A DNA stretch of 18,775 nucleotides from an uncultured Lachnospiraceae bacterium (GCA_937915975.1 CALGGL010000219.1:1-18775); one strand, 5' to 3'; positions 7,529-15,321 are shown, counted from the stretch's first letter. Notes: generated from the sequence alone by a model not told the origin. A program made the numbers and translations.

Positions 7529-10500
7529 TTATTTATCTGTAATCTCGCTATGCCAAGCCTGTAAGGATTTGATGCTGTTATTTTCATCCTTATGAGCCTT
7601 TACATATGCGATACCCTCTGCTGTGGCCTTAGCTGCTGCAATTGTTGTCATGTAAGGAACCCTGCCCTTAATTGCAGCTTTTCTCAAATAACTGTCATCA
7701 TATATGCTGTCCTTACCTACAGGAGAATTGATTATAAGATCGATATCTCCGTTGGTAATCATATCAAGCATATTAGGTCTGCCCTCGTGAAGCTTCTTAA
7801 CAACCGTAGCCTTTACTCCGGCAGCAGTTATAATATCATAGGTTCCGCTTGTTGCAAGGATATTGAAGCCTGATGCTTCAAAGCTCTTAGCAACCTCCAC
7901 AACCTCGTTTTTATCCTTTCTGTTTACAGATATAAGAACAGTTCCCTCTAAAGGAAGCTTGGACTGTACTGCCTCCTGTGATTTGTAGAAGGCTTCACCG
8001 TAATGCTCTGATATACCGAGAACCTCACCTGTTGAACGCATTTCAGGTCCGAGTACAGGGTCAACCTCCTGGAACATATTGAATGGGAATGCTGCTTCCT
8101 TAACACCGTAATACGGAATGTGCTGTTCCTTAAGTGAAGGTACAGGTGACGGTCTTCCTGTAAGCTCTGATGTAATGATATCGGTTGCAAGAGGAACCAT
8201 ACGGATATTACATACCTTAGATACAAGAGGTACCGTACGGGATGCTCTTGGGTTAGCCTCAAGCACATAAACCTTTCCATTCTCGATTGCATACTGCATA
8301 TTCATAAGACCCTTTACATGCATTTCTTCTGCAATCTTTCTTGTATATTCTTTAATAGTCTTTACATTTTCTTCTGATATATGTAATGAAGGTATGATAC
8401 ATGCCGAGTCACCTGAGTGAACACCCGCAAGCTCGATATGCTCCATAACAGCAGGAACAAATGCATGCTCACCGTCACTTATCGCATCCGCTTCACACTC
8501 AAGAGCATGGTTAAGGAAACGGTCGATAAGAATAGGTCTGTCAGGAGTTACACCTACAGCCGCATTCATATACTCGGTCATACTCTCATCATCATATACG
8601 ACCTCCATACCACGTCCGCCAAGTACGTAAGAAGGACGAACCATAACAGGATATCCTATATTATTGGCGATACTGATTGCCTCATCAACGGTTGTTGCCA
8701 TACCTGATTCGGGCATAGGAATCTCAAGCTTATCCATCATAGCTCTGAATAAGTCTCTGTCCTCAGCAAGATCGATAACCGCAGGTGCGGTACCGAGAAT
8801 TTTGACACCGTTTTTCTCAAGGTCGGCAGCCAAGTTAAGCGGAGTCTGTCCACCGAACTGAGCGATTACACCAACCGGCTTTTCTTTCTTATATATGCTA
8901 AGTACATCCTCAAGGGTAAGCGGTTCAAAATAAAGCTTATCAGAGGTATCATAGTCTGTTGAAACCGTCTCAGGGTTACAGTTTACAATTATTGTTTCAA
9001 AGCCGAGCTGCTTTAATGCCTTTGCAGCATGTACACAACAATAGTCAAACTCAATACCCTGACCTATACGGTTAGGACCACCGCCAAGGATCATAATCTT
9101 TGGCTTTTCGGTATTTATAGGATTCTTATCCTCACCGTTATATGTGGAATAATAATATGCACTGTTTTCGGTACCGCTTACGTGTACACCCTCCCAGTTT
9201 TCTTCAACACCGAGCTCTATACGCTTATTACGTATATCCTCCTCAGGTATAGAAAGAAGCTGGCTTAAATACTTATCGGAGAAACCATCCTTCTTAGCAG
9301 TGATGAGCTTATCATCAGGAAGCATAGAACCCTTGTACTTTAGGATTTCCTCTTCTTCTTCCACAAGTTCTTTCATCTGCTCGATGAAATAAGTCTTAAC
9401 CTTGGTTATATCAAATATTTCTTCAACTGTTGCACCCTTACGAAGTGCCTCATACATTACAAAATGTCTCTCGCTTGAAGGAGTTATAAGAAGCTTAAGC
9501 AATTCTTCTTTTGAAAGAGTATCAAAGTTCTTGGCATGACCAAGACCGTAACGACCTGTCTCCAGGCTTCGGATAGCTTTCTGGAATGCCTCCTTGTAGG
9601 TTTTACCGATACTCATTACTTCACCTACGGCACGCATCTGGGTACCAAGCTTATCCTCAACATTCTTGAACTTTTCAAATGCCCATCTTGCAAACTTGAT
9701 AACTACATAGTCACCGTCTGGCTTATACTTATCAAGAGTTCCGTACTTACCGCAAGGAATATCCTTAAGTGTAAGTCCTGTTGCAAGCATTGCCGATACA
9801 AGTGCAATAGGGAAGCCTGTTGCCTTTGAAGCAAGTGCTGAAGAACGTGAAGTTCTTGGGTTAATCTCTATAACTATGATTCTGTCAGTTACAGGATCAT
9901 GAGCAAACTGTACATTTGTTCCGCCTATAACCTGAACCTTTTCAACAATCTTATATGCCTGCTCCTGTAATTTCTTCTGACATTCCTCGGAAATTGTAAG
10001 CATAGGAGCCGAACAGAAAGAATCACCGGTATGTACTCCGAGAGGATCGATATTTTCGATAAAGCATACAGTTATAATGTTGTTATCAGCATCTCTTACA
10101 ACCTCTAACTCAAGCTCCTCCCAGCCTAAGATTGACTCTTCCACAAGTACCTGTCCAACTAAACTTGCCTGAAGTCCTCTGGCACATACAACCTTTAACT
10201 CCTCTTTATTATATACGAGACCGCCGCCGGCACCGCCCATAGTATAGGCAGGTCTTAAAACGACAGGATATCCAAGCTTATCAGCTATGGCAAGCGCCTC
10301 ATCCACAGAATAGGCGACCTCACTTCTGGCCATCTCAATACCTATGCTGTCCATGGTCTTCTTGAACTCTATACGATCCTCGCCACGCTCGATAGCATCT
10401 ACCTGAACACCTATAACCTTGACATTGTACTTATCAAGCACACCTGCATTGTTAAGCTCGGCACATAAATTAAGTCCTGACTGACCACCAAGATTCGGCA

Positions 10501-10759
10501 GTAAGGCATCAGGACGCTCTTTGGCGATAATCTGCTCCAATCTATTGACATTTAAAGGCTCAATGTAGGTAACGTCAGCAATCTCAGGATCTGTCATGAT
10601 AGTTGCAGGGTTGGAATTAACGAGAACTATCTCATAACCGAGCTTACGAAGTGCCTTACATGCCTGTGTTCCGGAATAGTCAAACTCACACGCCTGACCG
10701 ATAATGATAGGACCGGAACCAATTATTAATACTTTGTTGATATCAGTTCTTTTTGGCAT
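7529..10759 (-). CDS. carB: Carbamoyl-phosphate synthase large subunit
   Basis: CarB makes carbamoyl phosphate from bicarbonate, two ATP and ammonia delivered by the CarA glutaminase, feeding pyrimidine and arginine synthesis. The 1076-residue product is full length (family about 1070). The N-terminus is the canonical MPKRTDINKVLIIGSGPIII. Two homologous ATP-grasp halves follow; the second starts near KIMILGGGPNRIGQGIEFDY. A C-terminal MGS-like allosteric domain begins near GTVLISVNRKDKNEV and ends with a short charged tail. I chose the ATG at 10759 because it gives the family N-terminus and has AGGAG 9 nt upstream; a longer GTG-initiated frame to 10810 is rejected. No carA is seen next to it, and it has its own promoter, so it seems monocistronic here. 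Confidence 0.97.
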   Translation of the reverse strand: MPKRTDINKVLIIGSGPIIIGQACEFDYSGTQACKALRKLGYEIVLVNSNPATIMTDPEIADVTYIEPLNVNRLEQIIAKERPDALLPNLGGQSGLNLCAELNNAGVLDKYNVKVIGVQVDAIERGEDRIEFKKTMDSIGIEMARSEVAYSVDEALAIADKLGYPVVLRPAYTMGGAGGGLVYNKEELKVVCARGLQASLVGQVLVEESILGWEELELEVVRDADNNIITVCFIENIDPLGVHTGDSFCSAPMLTISEECQKKLQEQAYKIVEKVQVIGGTNVQFAHDPVTDRIIVIEINPRTSRSSALASKATGFPIALVSAMLATGLTLKDIPCGKYGTLDKYKPDGDYVVIKFARWAFEKFKNVEDKLGTQMRAVGEVMSIGKTYKEAFQKAIRSLETGRYGLGHAKNFDTLSKEELLKLLITPSSERHFVMYEALRKGATVEEIFDITKVKTYFIEQMKELVEEEEEILKYKGSMLPDDKLITAKKDGFSDKYLSQLLSIPEEDIRNKRIELGVEENWEGVHVSGTENSAYYYSTYNGEDKNPINTEKPKIMILGGGPNRIGQGIEFDYCCVHAAKALKQLGFETIIVNCNPETVSTDYDTSDKLYFEPLTLEDVLSIYKKEKPVGVIAQFGGQTPLNLAADLEKNGVKILGTAPAVIDLAEDRDLFRAMMDKLEIPMPESGMATTVDEAISIANNIGYPVMVRPSYVLGGRGMEVVYDDESMTEYMNAAVGVTPDRPILIDRFLNHALECEADAISDGEHAFVPAVMEHIELAGVHSGDSACIIPSLHISEENVKTIKEYTRKIAEEMHVKGLMNMQYAIENGKVYVLEANPRASRTVPLVSKVCNIRMVPLATDIITSELTGRPSPVPSLKEQHIPYYGVKEAAFPFNMFQEVDPVLGPEMRSTGEVLGISEHYGEAFYKSQEAVQSKLPLEGTVLISVNRKDKNEVVEVAKSFEASGFNILATSGTYDIITAAGVKATVVKKLHEGRPNMLDMITNGDIDLIINSPVGKDSIYDDSYLRKAAIKGRVPYMTTIAAAKATAEGIAYVKAHKDENNSIKSLQAWHSEITDK

Positions 10760-10768
10760 AGCTTTAAT

Positions 10769-10773
10769 CTCCT
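10769..10773 (-). promoter_or_regulatory. Ribosome binding site deciding the carB start
   Basis: AGGAG on the minus strand, 9 nt before the ATG at 10759; it would be inside the gene if the GTG at 10810 were used. Confidence 0.75.
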
Positions 10774-10819
10774 TTTCCCATTGCATTTTATATTTTTTAT
10801 CTTTCTTCACATTCGTTTT

Positions 10820-10828
10820 ATTGTATCA
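10820..10828 (-). promoter_or_regulatory. Probable carB promoter (extended -10)
   Basis: The minus strand reads TGATACAAT, a TACAAT box with the TGn extension. A weak -35 (TTTAAT) is spaced 17 nt upstream. The leader would be about 50 nt, too short for an obvious attenuator. Confidence 0.5.
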
Positions 10829-10904
10829 TAAACGAGCATATTATTAAAGGGTAAATTTTGATTTTTTTGAGGTCTGAAACTCCCGTCAGAAATGATGCCT
10901 GATA

Positions 10905-11297
10905 TTACCTTACTCTCTTACTCATCGAGCTTCTTCCCTCACCCTGTTCCTTAAGCTTTTCCTTTGCGGCAGCAAGAAGCTTCTTTCCGTTTTCACTCCT
11001 TGTATATATAAGCTCATAAGGCCCTATATATGAGCATATATGATTGTAAAAGCTTTCGGCACTCTCTTTATTTTTTGCAAATATATCCGGTATTGAGTAA
11101 AATGCATCCGCACCGTCTTTTTTACCTGTTTTAAGTAAAAGATATCTTTGATTATCAACAGGTGCAAAAAACTGGTTTATGCAATTGGCAAATAAAAGCT
11201 TGTCTCTTGCACTCGTGCTGCTTAGATATATAAGCTTCTTATTGTTTTTTCCTTCCTCAACACATACCTTCGCATTTTTTTCTTCAAAAAAATTGCT
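10905..11297 (-). pseudogene. C-terminal fragment of an unrecognised protein, truncated at the contig junction
   Basis: On the minus strand an open frame of about 130 codons ends with a stop at 10905-10907. Its upstream end is an in-frame TGA at 11298-11300, and there is no plausible start codon near that end, so only the 3' part of a gene is present. The translated piece includes LIYLSSTSARDKLLFANCIN, QRYLLLKTGKKDG, FYSIPDIFAKN and YIGPYELIYTR, and ends in a lysine/arginine-rich tail SSMSKRVR. The pattern of a predicted alpha/beta segment ending in LIYTR followed by a basic helix weakly recalls C-termini of some Firmicutes DEAD/DEAH helicase-like proteins; that is a low-confidence impression. 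Base composition and codons match the left-hand genes, and the fragment ends where composition changes, so an assembly break rather than decay is likely. Confidence 0.6.
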
Positions 11298-11417
11298 TCA
11301 CCAAACATAAGAACTTAAATATAAGACATTTATAAAAAAACCAAATTTTCAATTTTTTTTCGCCGCATTTTGGCGAATCGGCCCATTCAGGCCACACCTT
11401 ATTAATATATACGCCTT
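11282..11417. other. Probable chimeric junction between Firmicutes and Bacteroidota DNA
   Basis: To the left, genes are AT-rich, use Shine-Dalgarno sites and look Lachnospiraceae-like. To the right, genes look Bacteroidales-like: TAnnTTTG promoters, no Shine-Dalgarno, GC-rich codons. A gene frame breaks at 11297 within a homopolymer-rich stretch (runs of T and A at 11274-11292 and 11334-11360). I see no integrase, transposase, tRNA or direct repeats here that would explain a natural insertion. The exact joint cannot be placed by eye. Confidence 0.65.
11359..11377. repeat. Small inverted repeat in the junction region
   Basis: TTCGCC (11359-11364) and GGCGAA (11372-11377) form a 6-bp stem with a 7-nt loop. 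The T run lies before it on the plus strand, so it does not read as a standard terminator for the minus-strand lipoprotein gene ending at 11418. Confidence 0.35.
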
Positions 11418-11684
11418 TCAGGAGAAAAACGGGTTAGACCGTTGCCGCCTACGCATCCGCTCTGCGTGGCGCTTGTCTTTCTTGATCATCTTTTTCGTCT
11501 TCTTCGCCTGGTGTTTGTAATGCGCATCCTTGGCCTTTTTGTAGTTTTTCTCGCTCTGTTTCTCCATCTTTTCCATCTGCCGCTCGGCTTTCCTGATGGC
11601 CCGCGACGACCGATTTGAAGCGCAGGAGCCCAACAGCAGGATGAGACTCAGCAGGATGCATACGACATGGGGTTTTCTTTTCAT
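11418..11684 (-). CDS. Small basic lipoprotein, function unknown
   Basis: The 88-residue product begins MKRKPHVV and has a lipoprotein signal peptide with a hydrophobic core and lipobox LLGSC, giving Cys21 as the lipidated residue. The rest is strongly basic and predicted helical, with repeated lysine/arginine/glutamate patterns (RKAERQMEKMEKQSEKNYKK onward) and an NPFFS end. Short, highly charged lipoproteins of this design are common hypothetical proteins in Bacteroidales. The frame is open much further upstream (to 12263) but that part is antisense to another gene. The ATG at 11684 is chosen because it gives the signal peptide. It is divergent from the lipoprotein gene at 11763. Membrane anchoring in the periplasm is inferred; no activity can be named. 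Confidence 0.72.
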   Translation of the reverse strand: MKRKPHVVCILLSLILLLGSCASNRSSRAIRKAERQMEKMEKQSEKNYKKAKDAHYKHQAKKTKKMIKKDKRHAERMRRRQRSNPFFS

Positions 11685-11703
11685 TGCCTCCGATTTTGGT
11701 GGA

Positions 11704-11711
11704 CAAAAATA
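11704..11711 (-). promoter_or_regulatory. Bacteroidota-type -7 box for the small basic lipoprotein
   Basis: The minus strand reads TATTTTTG, a match to TAnnTTTG, about 20 nt before the ATG at 11684. A TTTTG lies 12 nt upstream, closer than the usual -33 spacing, so the -33 element is uncertain. Confidence 0.45.
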
Positions 11712-11762
11712 ACTATTTTCGGGCAAAACATACGTTTTCCGGAAAAAAAACGTTTCTATGCC

Positions 11763-12254
11763 ATGATGAAACGCAAAACCTATCCATTGTTGCTCGCTGT
11801 CGCCCTGCTGTTCGCCCTGCACGGCTGCCACAGCTATCCGGAAAACCCAAACAGGCCGACGACGCCCTTCCGCTTCACCATCAACCCGAACTCGCTCCAA
11901 TATCAAGAGCTTAATGTGGTCAGTGGCTGGATCTACTTGAGCTCGGAGGTGGAAAGCACAAGCCGAGGCATCATCGTCTATCGCCAAAGCGAGACCGAGT
12001 TTCTCGCCTACGACCGCCTTCCGCCCAACTATCCTGACGCTTGCACCGACAGCCAAGGCAACACCAAGCGCCTTGTGGTGGATTTCCCTTTTGTCGTGGA
12101 CAATTGCAACAACGCCTACTACAACATCTTGAATGGGCAACTGATTGTTAGTGAGGAATTTGGAATGATACCCTCTTTCCCCACCGAAGATGCCTATCCG
12201 CTCATACAATATTACACCACTTACGACGGGAGCAAGCTGACCGTGTATAATTGA
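11763..12254 (+). CDS. Rieske-like-fold lipoprotein without visible metal ligands
   Basis: The 163-residue product starts MMKRKTYP and has a lipoprotein signal ending in LHGC (Cys22). The body (FRFTINPNSLQYQELNVVSG, then GIIVYRQSETEFLAYDR, and an end with YDGSKLTVYN) follows the pattern of Bacteroidales Rieske-like lipoproteins, in which a GIIVYR-type strand precedes the first cluster-binding loop. Here the expected CxH and CxxH ligand pairs are absent: the only later cysteines are C94 and C115, neither followed by a suitably spaced histidine, so it probably binds no [2Fe-2S] cluster. I placed the start at the ATG at 11763 rather than 11667 because the latter adds an unrelated stretch before the signal peptide; 11766 is equally possible. 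It converges with the GNAT-DAHP synthase gene. The family assignment is from memory of sequence patterns. Confidence 0.68.
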   Translation: MMKRKTYPLLLAVALLFALHGCHSYPENPNRPTTPFRFTINPNSLQYQELNVVSGWIYLSSEVESTSRGIIVYRQSETEFLAYDRLPPNYPDACTDSQGNTKRLVVDFPFVVDNCNNAYYNILNGQLIVSEEFGMIPSFPTEDAYPLIQYYTTYDGSKLTVYN

Positions 12255-12273
12255 GCATGGCAAACAAGAAGCA

Positions 12274-12371
12274 TATTAATTAATAAGGTGTATTGCCATT
12301 CCGTAGCAGGATGTCGCTCTGCCGCTCGATGGAGGCCTGATGGATGGCTTCAAACACCTTATTAATTAATA
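12274..12371. repeat. 18-bp inverted repeat at the 3' end of the DAHP synthase fusion
   Basis: TATTAATTAATAAGGTGT at 12274-12291 is the exact reverse complement of 12354-12371, with 62 nt between. A third copy of the core ACACCTTATTAAT is at 11394-11406. The first arm overlaps the stop codon of the fusion gene and the second encodes its residues around LINKVF. Coincidence in AT-rich codons is possible. Confidence 0.5.
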
Positions 12372-13875
12372 CGGGCGACAGGCCCAACTCCACACCCGTG
12401 GCCATGAGGTCGGCGAGGATTTTCTTCCAGCGGTCCATCTGCACCACGGCGACGTTGTTCCGCTTCTTGTATTCCCCAATCTGCGCACTCACTTCCATGC
12501 GTCGCGCCAAGAGTTGCAGCAATTCGCCGTCGATGTCGTCAATCTCGCTGCGGAGGTTGGCGAGGTCGCGCTCCGTGCTGCCCGTGTTTTTCGAGCGGAA
12601 CACGAGACGGCCAATCATCGCCTTCAGTTCCTCTGGCGTGACTTGTTGTTGGCCGTCGGTCAGGGCCGCGTCGGGGTTAATGTGACATTCGAGCATCAGT
12701 CCGTCAGTGGCGAGGTCGAGGGCCTTTTGCGCCGTGGGGAGCAGCAACTCGCGGTTGCCGCAGATGTGGCTCACGTCGGTGATGAGCGGCACGTTGAGCT
12801 GTCGCGTCAGCTCGATGGGGATTTCCCACATCGGGAAGTTACGATACGGCGACTCCTTATAATAAGAAAAACCACGATGGATGGCCGCGAGCCGCTTCAC
12901 GCCCGCCTTCTGAAAACGCTCGAAGGCGCCAATCCACAGCTTCAGGTCGGGCGAGACGGGGTTCTTGACGAACACGGGAATGTCCACGCCTTGCAAGGCA
13001 TCGGCCAACTGCTGCACCGAGAACGGGTTGACGACCGTGCGGGCACCCACCCACAGCACGTCGACTTCATACTTCAACGCCAGTTCAACATGGGCGGGTG
13101 TGGCCACCTCGGTGGCGACGGGCAAGCCCGTCTCGCGCTTCGCTTCGCGGAGCCACGCGAGGCCCTCCTCTCCCCTGCCTTCGAAGTCGCCCGGGCGGGT
13201 GCGCGGCTTCCAGATGCCGCCACGCAACAGCTTCACCTCCGGGATTTCGGCCAAGGCCTGCGCCGTGGCCATGATTTGCGCTTCGGATTCCACGCTGCAT
13301 GGGCCGGCGATGAAAAACGGGATGTGGGGTATCGTCCCGTCGGGATTCGACAACTTGAAACGTATGATATTGTGGGGGGTGCCGATATTGTCGGCAGGGA
13401 TTTCGCTTCGCTTCACCAATTGCCTCAAGTCTGGCGTCCCTACGGGACTTTCCCTGCGGAAGCCGATTTTTTCCAAAACCTTCATGGAGGCTTTGTTGGG
13501 TTCGCAAACTCGCGCCCTGATGCATTCCAACGACAACTTGTCGAATGCCATCCGGCATAGGATGCCGGTAGCTTCCGTCGCGATGCCTTTCGACCAATAT
13601 TCCGTCAAGATCATGCAACCGATTTCGCCTTCTTCGCGCCGTTCCCAATCGCGTTCCACGGAAATGCTCCCGACGATTTTGCCATCCGCGACGATGGCAC
13701 GGAAAACGCCGTGTTTCCCTTCGTTCAACTCGACCATCCCCAACCACCAATCGGCATCCACGTTGGTGTAAGGATACGGCATCCGATTGGACAAATAGGT
13801 GCGGTCAACGGCGTTGCACAAGGCGATCAATTCCGCCTTGTCGTCGATGGTCCAGGGTTTTAATGATATGTTCAT
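12280..13875 (-). CDS. GNAT acetyltransferase / DAHP synthase / chorismate mutase fusion
   Basis: The 531-residue product has three domains. Residues 1 to about 150 form a GNAT N-acetyltransferase of the RimJ/RimL type, with the acetyl-CoA motif EYWSKGIATEA (92-102) and the NKASMKVLEKIGFRRE end (127-142). Residues about 185-425 form a class I DAHP synthase of the short AroF/KDPG-like type: FIAGPCSVES (188-197), KPRTRPGDFEG (223-233), WVGART (275-280), FVKNPV (302-307), AIHRGFS (331-337), TDVSHICGNR (366-375) and LMLECHINPDAALTDGQQ (393-410). Residues about 438-525 are an AroQ-type chorismate mutase (LRSEIDDIDGELLQLLARRM). The last two together are a usual Bacteroidota bifunctional enzyme joining erythrose-4-phosphate with PEP and converting chorismate to prephenate. 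The GNAT part is an unusual addition. No internal start codon lies between residues 131 and 202, so the fusion is genuine in this sequence. The ATG is at 13875; no Shine-Dalgarno is seen. Confidence 0.9.
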   Translation of the reverse strand: MNISLKPWTIDDKAELIALCNAVDRTYLSNRMPYPYTNVDADWWLGMVELNEGKHGVFRAIVADGKIVGSISVERDWERREEGEIGCMILTEYWSKGIATEATGILCRMAFDKLSLECIRARVCEPNKASMKVLEKIGFRRESPVGTPDLRQLVKRSEIPADNIGTPHNIIRFKLSNPDGTIPHIPFFIAGPCSVESEAQIMATAQALAEIPEVKLLRGGIWKPRTRPGDFEGRGEEGLAWLREAKRETGLPVATEVATPAHVELALKYEVDVLWVGARTVVNPFSVQQLADALQGVDIPVFVKNPVSPDLKLWIGAFERFQKAGVKRLAAIHRGFSYYKESPYRNFPMWEIPIELTRQLNVPLITDVSHICGNRELLLPTAQKALDLATDGLMLECHINPDAALTDGQQQVTPEELKAMIGRLVFRSKNTGSTERDLANLRSEIDDIDGELLQLLARRMEVSAQIGEYKKRNNVAVVQMDRWKKILADLMATGVELGLSPVLINKVFEAIHQASIERQSDILLRNGNTPY

Positions 13876-13947
13876 ATCCTAAACTCTTATTTTGTTTATT
13901 GTGGTTGGCGTGGGCTTATAGTATTTTGCCGTCCTTTTAGTGAAGTC

Positions 13948-15306
13948 CTATATATCAACAATATATGGAGCAAAATTGCGCTGTGAAGTTTCCTCAATCT
14001 GCACTACATCGAATTGAACTTCCAAAGACGATTCCAACTCAAAACACAAATACACATCACCATTTGGACGGAAGCCCAATCTTTGCAAATCCTTCGCGGT
14101 TCTAACTGACGGCTCTTTGTCTTTCAATTCATACAGATGTTTACTCTTCCCATGATGGAGCAGCAGATACCGAGGCTGTTTCTCTCCCAAAGGCATTTGC
14201 ATAGATCCTTTGCGAAATCCTGTACGAACATAATAAAGACCGTTCCGCAAAACAAGCGTTAAATGGTCTTCGTTTTTATAATAGGCCACCAAAACAGATT
14301 TCCGTTGACAATTGCCATCATCGCTTTCCAAGGTTTCTCTCATGGCTTTAGCGATAATGTATGCCAATTTTGGAGGCACTGCGTTACCGACCATTTTATA
14401 TCCATCACGAATCTCATCATAATAAAAAACGAAATCATCAGGAAAACTTTGCAACCGTGCACATTCACGCACACTCAAACGCCGATACTTGTTTTCTTTT
14501 CCTTCAATAAAGTGCCAACCTTTTCCATTGTCTCGAATCATTTCAGGACTATTGGGATGAAGTGGCGTCACATTTGCCGAAGCAACTATCGTATAGGACA
14601 CTTCGTCCCAATTACGGCGGCGATTCCTCTCAAAGTAATACTTGTCAAACGGACCTGCAAAATAGTCATTATTCGCGAGGCCTTCTCGTGTCAATACCAC
14701 TTTCTCGCCTTTCAAATAGGGTCGAGGCTGTAACACCATGTCACCAATGGCATCCTTTATTGTAACCTTGCCCCTCTCGTTGGGAGCAGGGAACATGATG
14801 CTGCAATTCAAGTCATTTCGAATGCCTACGACCATCACGCGCAATCTTTCTTGTGCAATCCCAAAATGGGTTGTATTGAAAATCGAATATTGCACCCTAT
14901 ACCCGGCTTTTGATAATGTGGACAAAAAGCCATGAAAGGTTACAAAATGATGGTCGCTGACAATGCCTGCAACATTTTCTATGACAAAAAACTTTGGTTG
15001 TTTCCCTTTTATCAATCTAATGTAATCCAAAAAGACCTTGCCTCGGCTATCGTCCAAGCCTCGCATACTTCCGCCCGTGCTCCACGATTGACATGGAGGG
15101 CCTCCTATAAAACCGTCACAATCCGGGATTTCAGAAACATCAATCTGCCTAATATCTTTGCCACACAAAACCGTCTTTGGGTGATTGTGATGGTAGGTGT
15201 TGTGGATGCTTGGGTCAAACTCGTTAGCCCAAATCACATCAAATCCAGCTTGCTCAAAACCCAAATCCAAGCCCCCGCAACCAGAAAAGAAAGAAACAAG
15301 TTTCAT
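13948..15306 (-). CDS. DNA cytosine-C5 methyltransferase, HaeIII-like, with extra C-terminal domain
   Basis: This enzyme transfers a methyl group from S-adenosylmethionine to carbon 5 of cytosine in a short DNA site. The ten-motif layout is clear: motif I FSGCGGLDLGF (7-17), motif IV GGPPCQSWS with catalytic Cys72, motif VI ENV (110-112), motif VIII QERLR (152-156), a target-recognition region at about 180-270, motif IX around RECARLQSFPDDF (280-292) and motif X GNAVP (307-311). The stretch CQSWSTGGSMRGLDDSRGK and the DGYKMVGNAVP end resemble the M.HaeIII group, but the recognition region differs, so the site is not assigned. The core is complete by about residue 328; residues 329-452 are an added domain I do not recognise. 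It lies 15 nt after the nuclease gene, in one operon with the controller. DNA is more AT-rich than the flanking housekeeping genes. Confidence 0.93.
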   Translation of the reverse strand: MKLVSFFSGCGGLDLGFEQAGFDVIWANEFDPSIHNTYHHNHPKTVLCGKDIRQIDVSEIPDCDGFIGGPPCQSWSTGGSMRGLDDSRGKVFLDYIRLIKGKQPKFFVIENVAGIVSDHHFVTFHGFLSTLSKAGYRVQYSIFNTTHFGIAQERLRVMVVGIRNDLNCSIMFPAPNERGKVTIKDAIGDMVLQPRPYLKGEKVVLTREGLANNDYFAGPFDKYYFERNRRRNWDEVSYTIVASANVTPLHPNSPEMIRDNGKGWHFIEGKENKYRRLSVRECARLQSFPDDFVFYYDEIRDGYKMVGNAVPPKLAYIIAKAMRETLESDDGNCQRKSVLVAYYKNEDHLTLVLRNGLYYVRTGFRKGSMQMPLGEKQPRYLLLHHGKSKHLYELKDKEPSVRTAKDLQRLGFRPNGDVYLCFELESSLEVQFDVVQIEETSQRNFAPYIVDI

Positions 15307-15321
15307 AACGATATCTTCTCT

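Noticed and set aside
10760..10810. 17-residue N-terminal extension of CarB from a GTG
   Set aside because: The ATG at 10759 gives the canonical CarB N-terminus and has a well placed AGGAG; the extension is low-complexity lysine-rich sequence.
1..11297. Natural transfer of the Firmicutes block into a Bacteroidota genome
   Set aside because: The block holds core genes (carB, prfC, trkA/H) with native-type signals, no mobility genes or attachment sites are seen, and a gene is cut without a start at the edge; a mis-joined contig is simpler.
11298..11417. Short hairpin TTCGCC/GGCGAA as a terminator of the small lipoprotein gene
   Set aside because: In the minus-strand direction it is followed by A rather than T residues, so it does not fit an intrinsic terminator for that gene.
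11685..12263. Upstream extension of the minus-strand lipoprotein frame, giving a 281-residue frame
   Set aside because: It is antisense to the plus-strand lipoprotein gene, and the extra N-terminal part resembles no protein; the short form starting at 11684 begins with a proper lipoprotein signal.
12514..13771. Long open frames on the plus strand opposite the DAHP synthase fusion (348 and 268 codons)
   Set aside because: They are by-products of GC-rich coding sequence on the other strand; the translations are rich in Arg/His/Gln or Ser/Thr/Pro without domain patterns.
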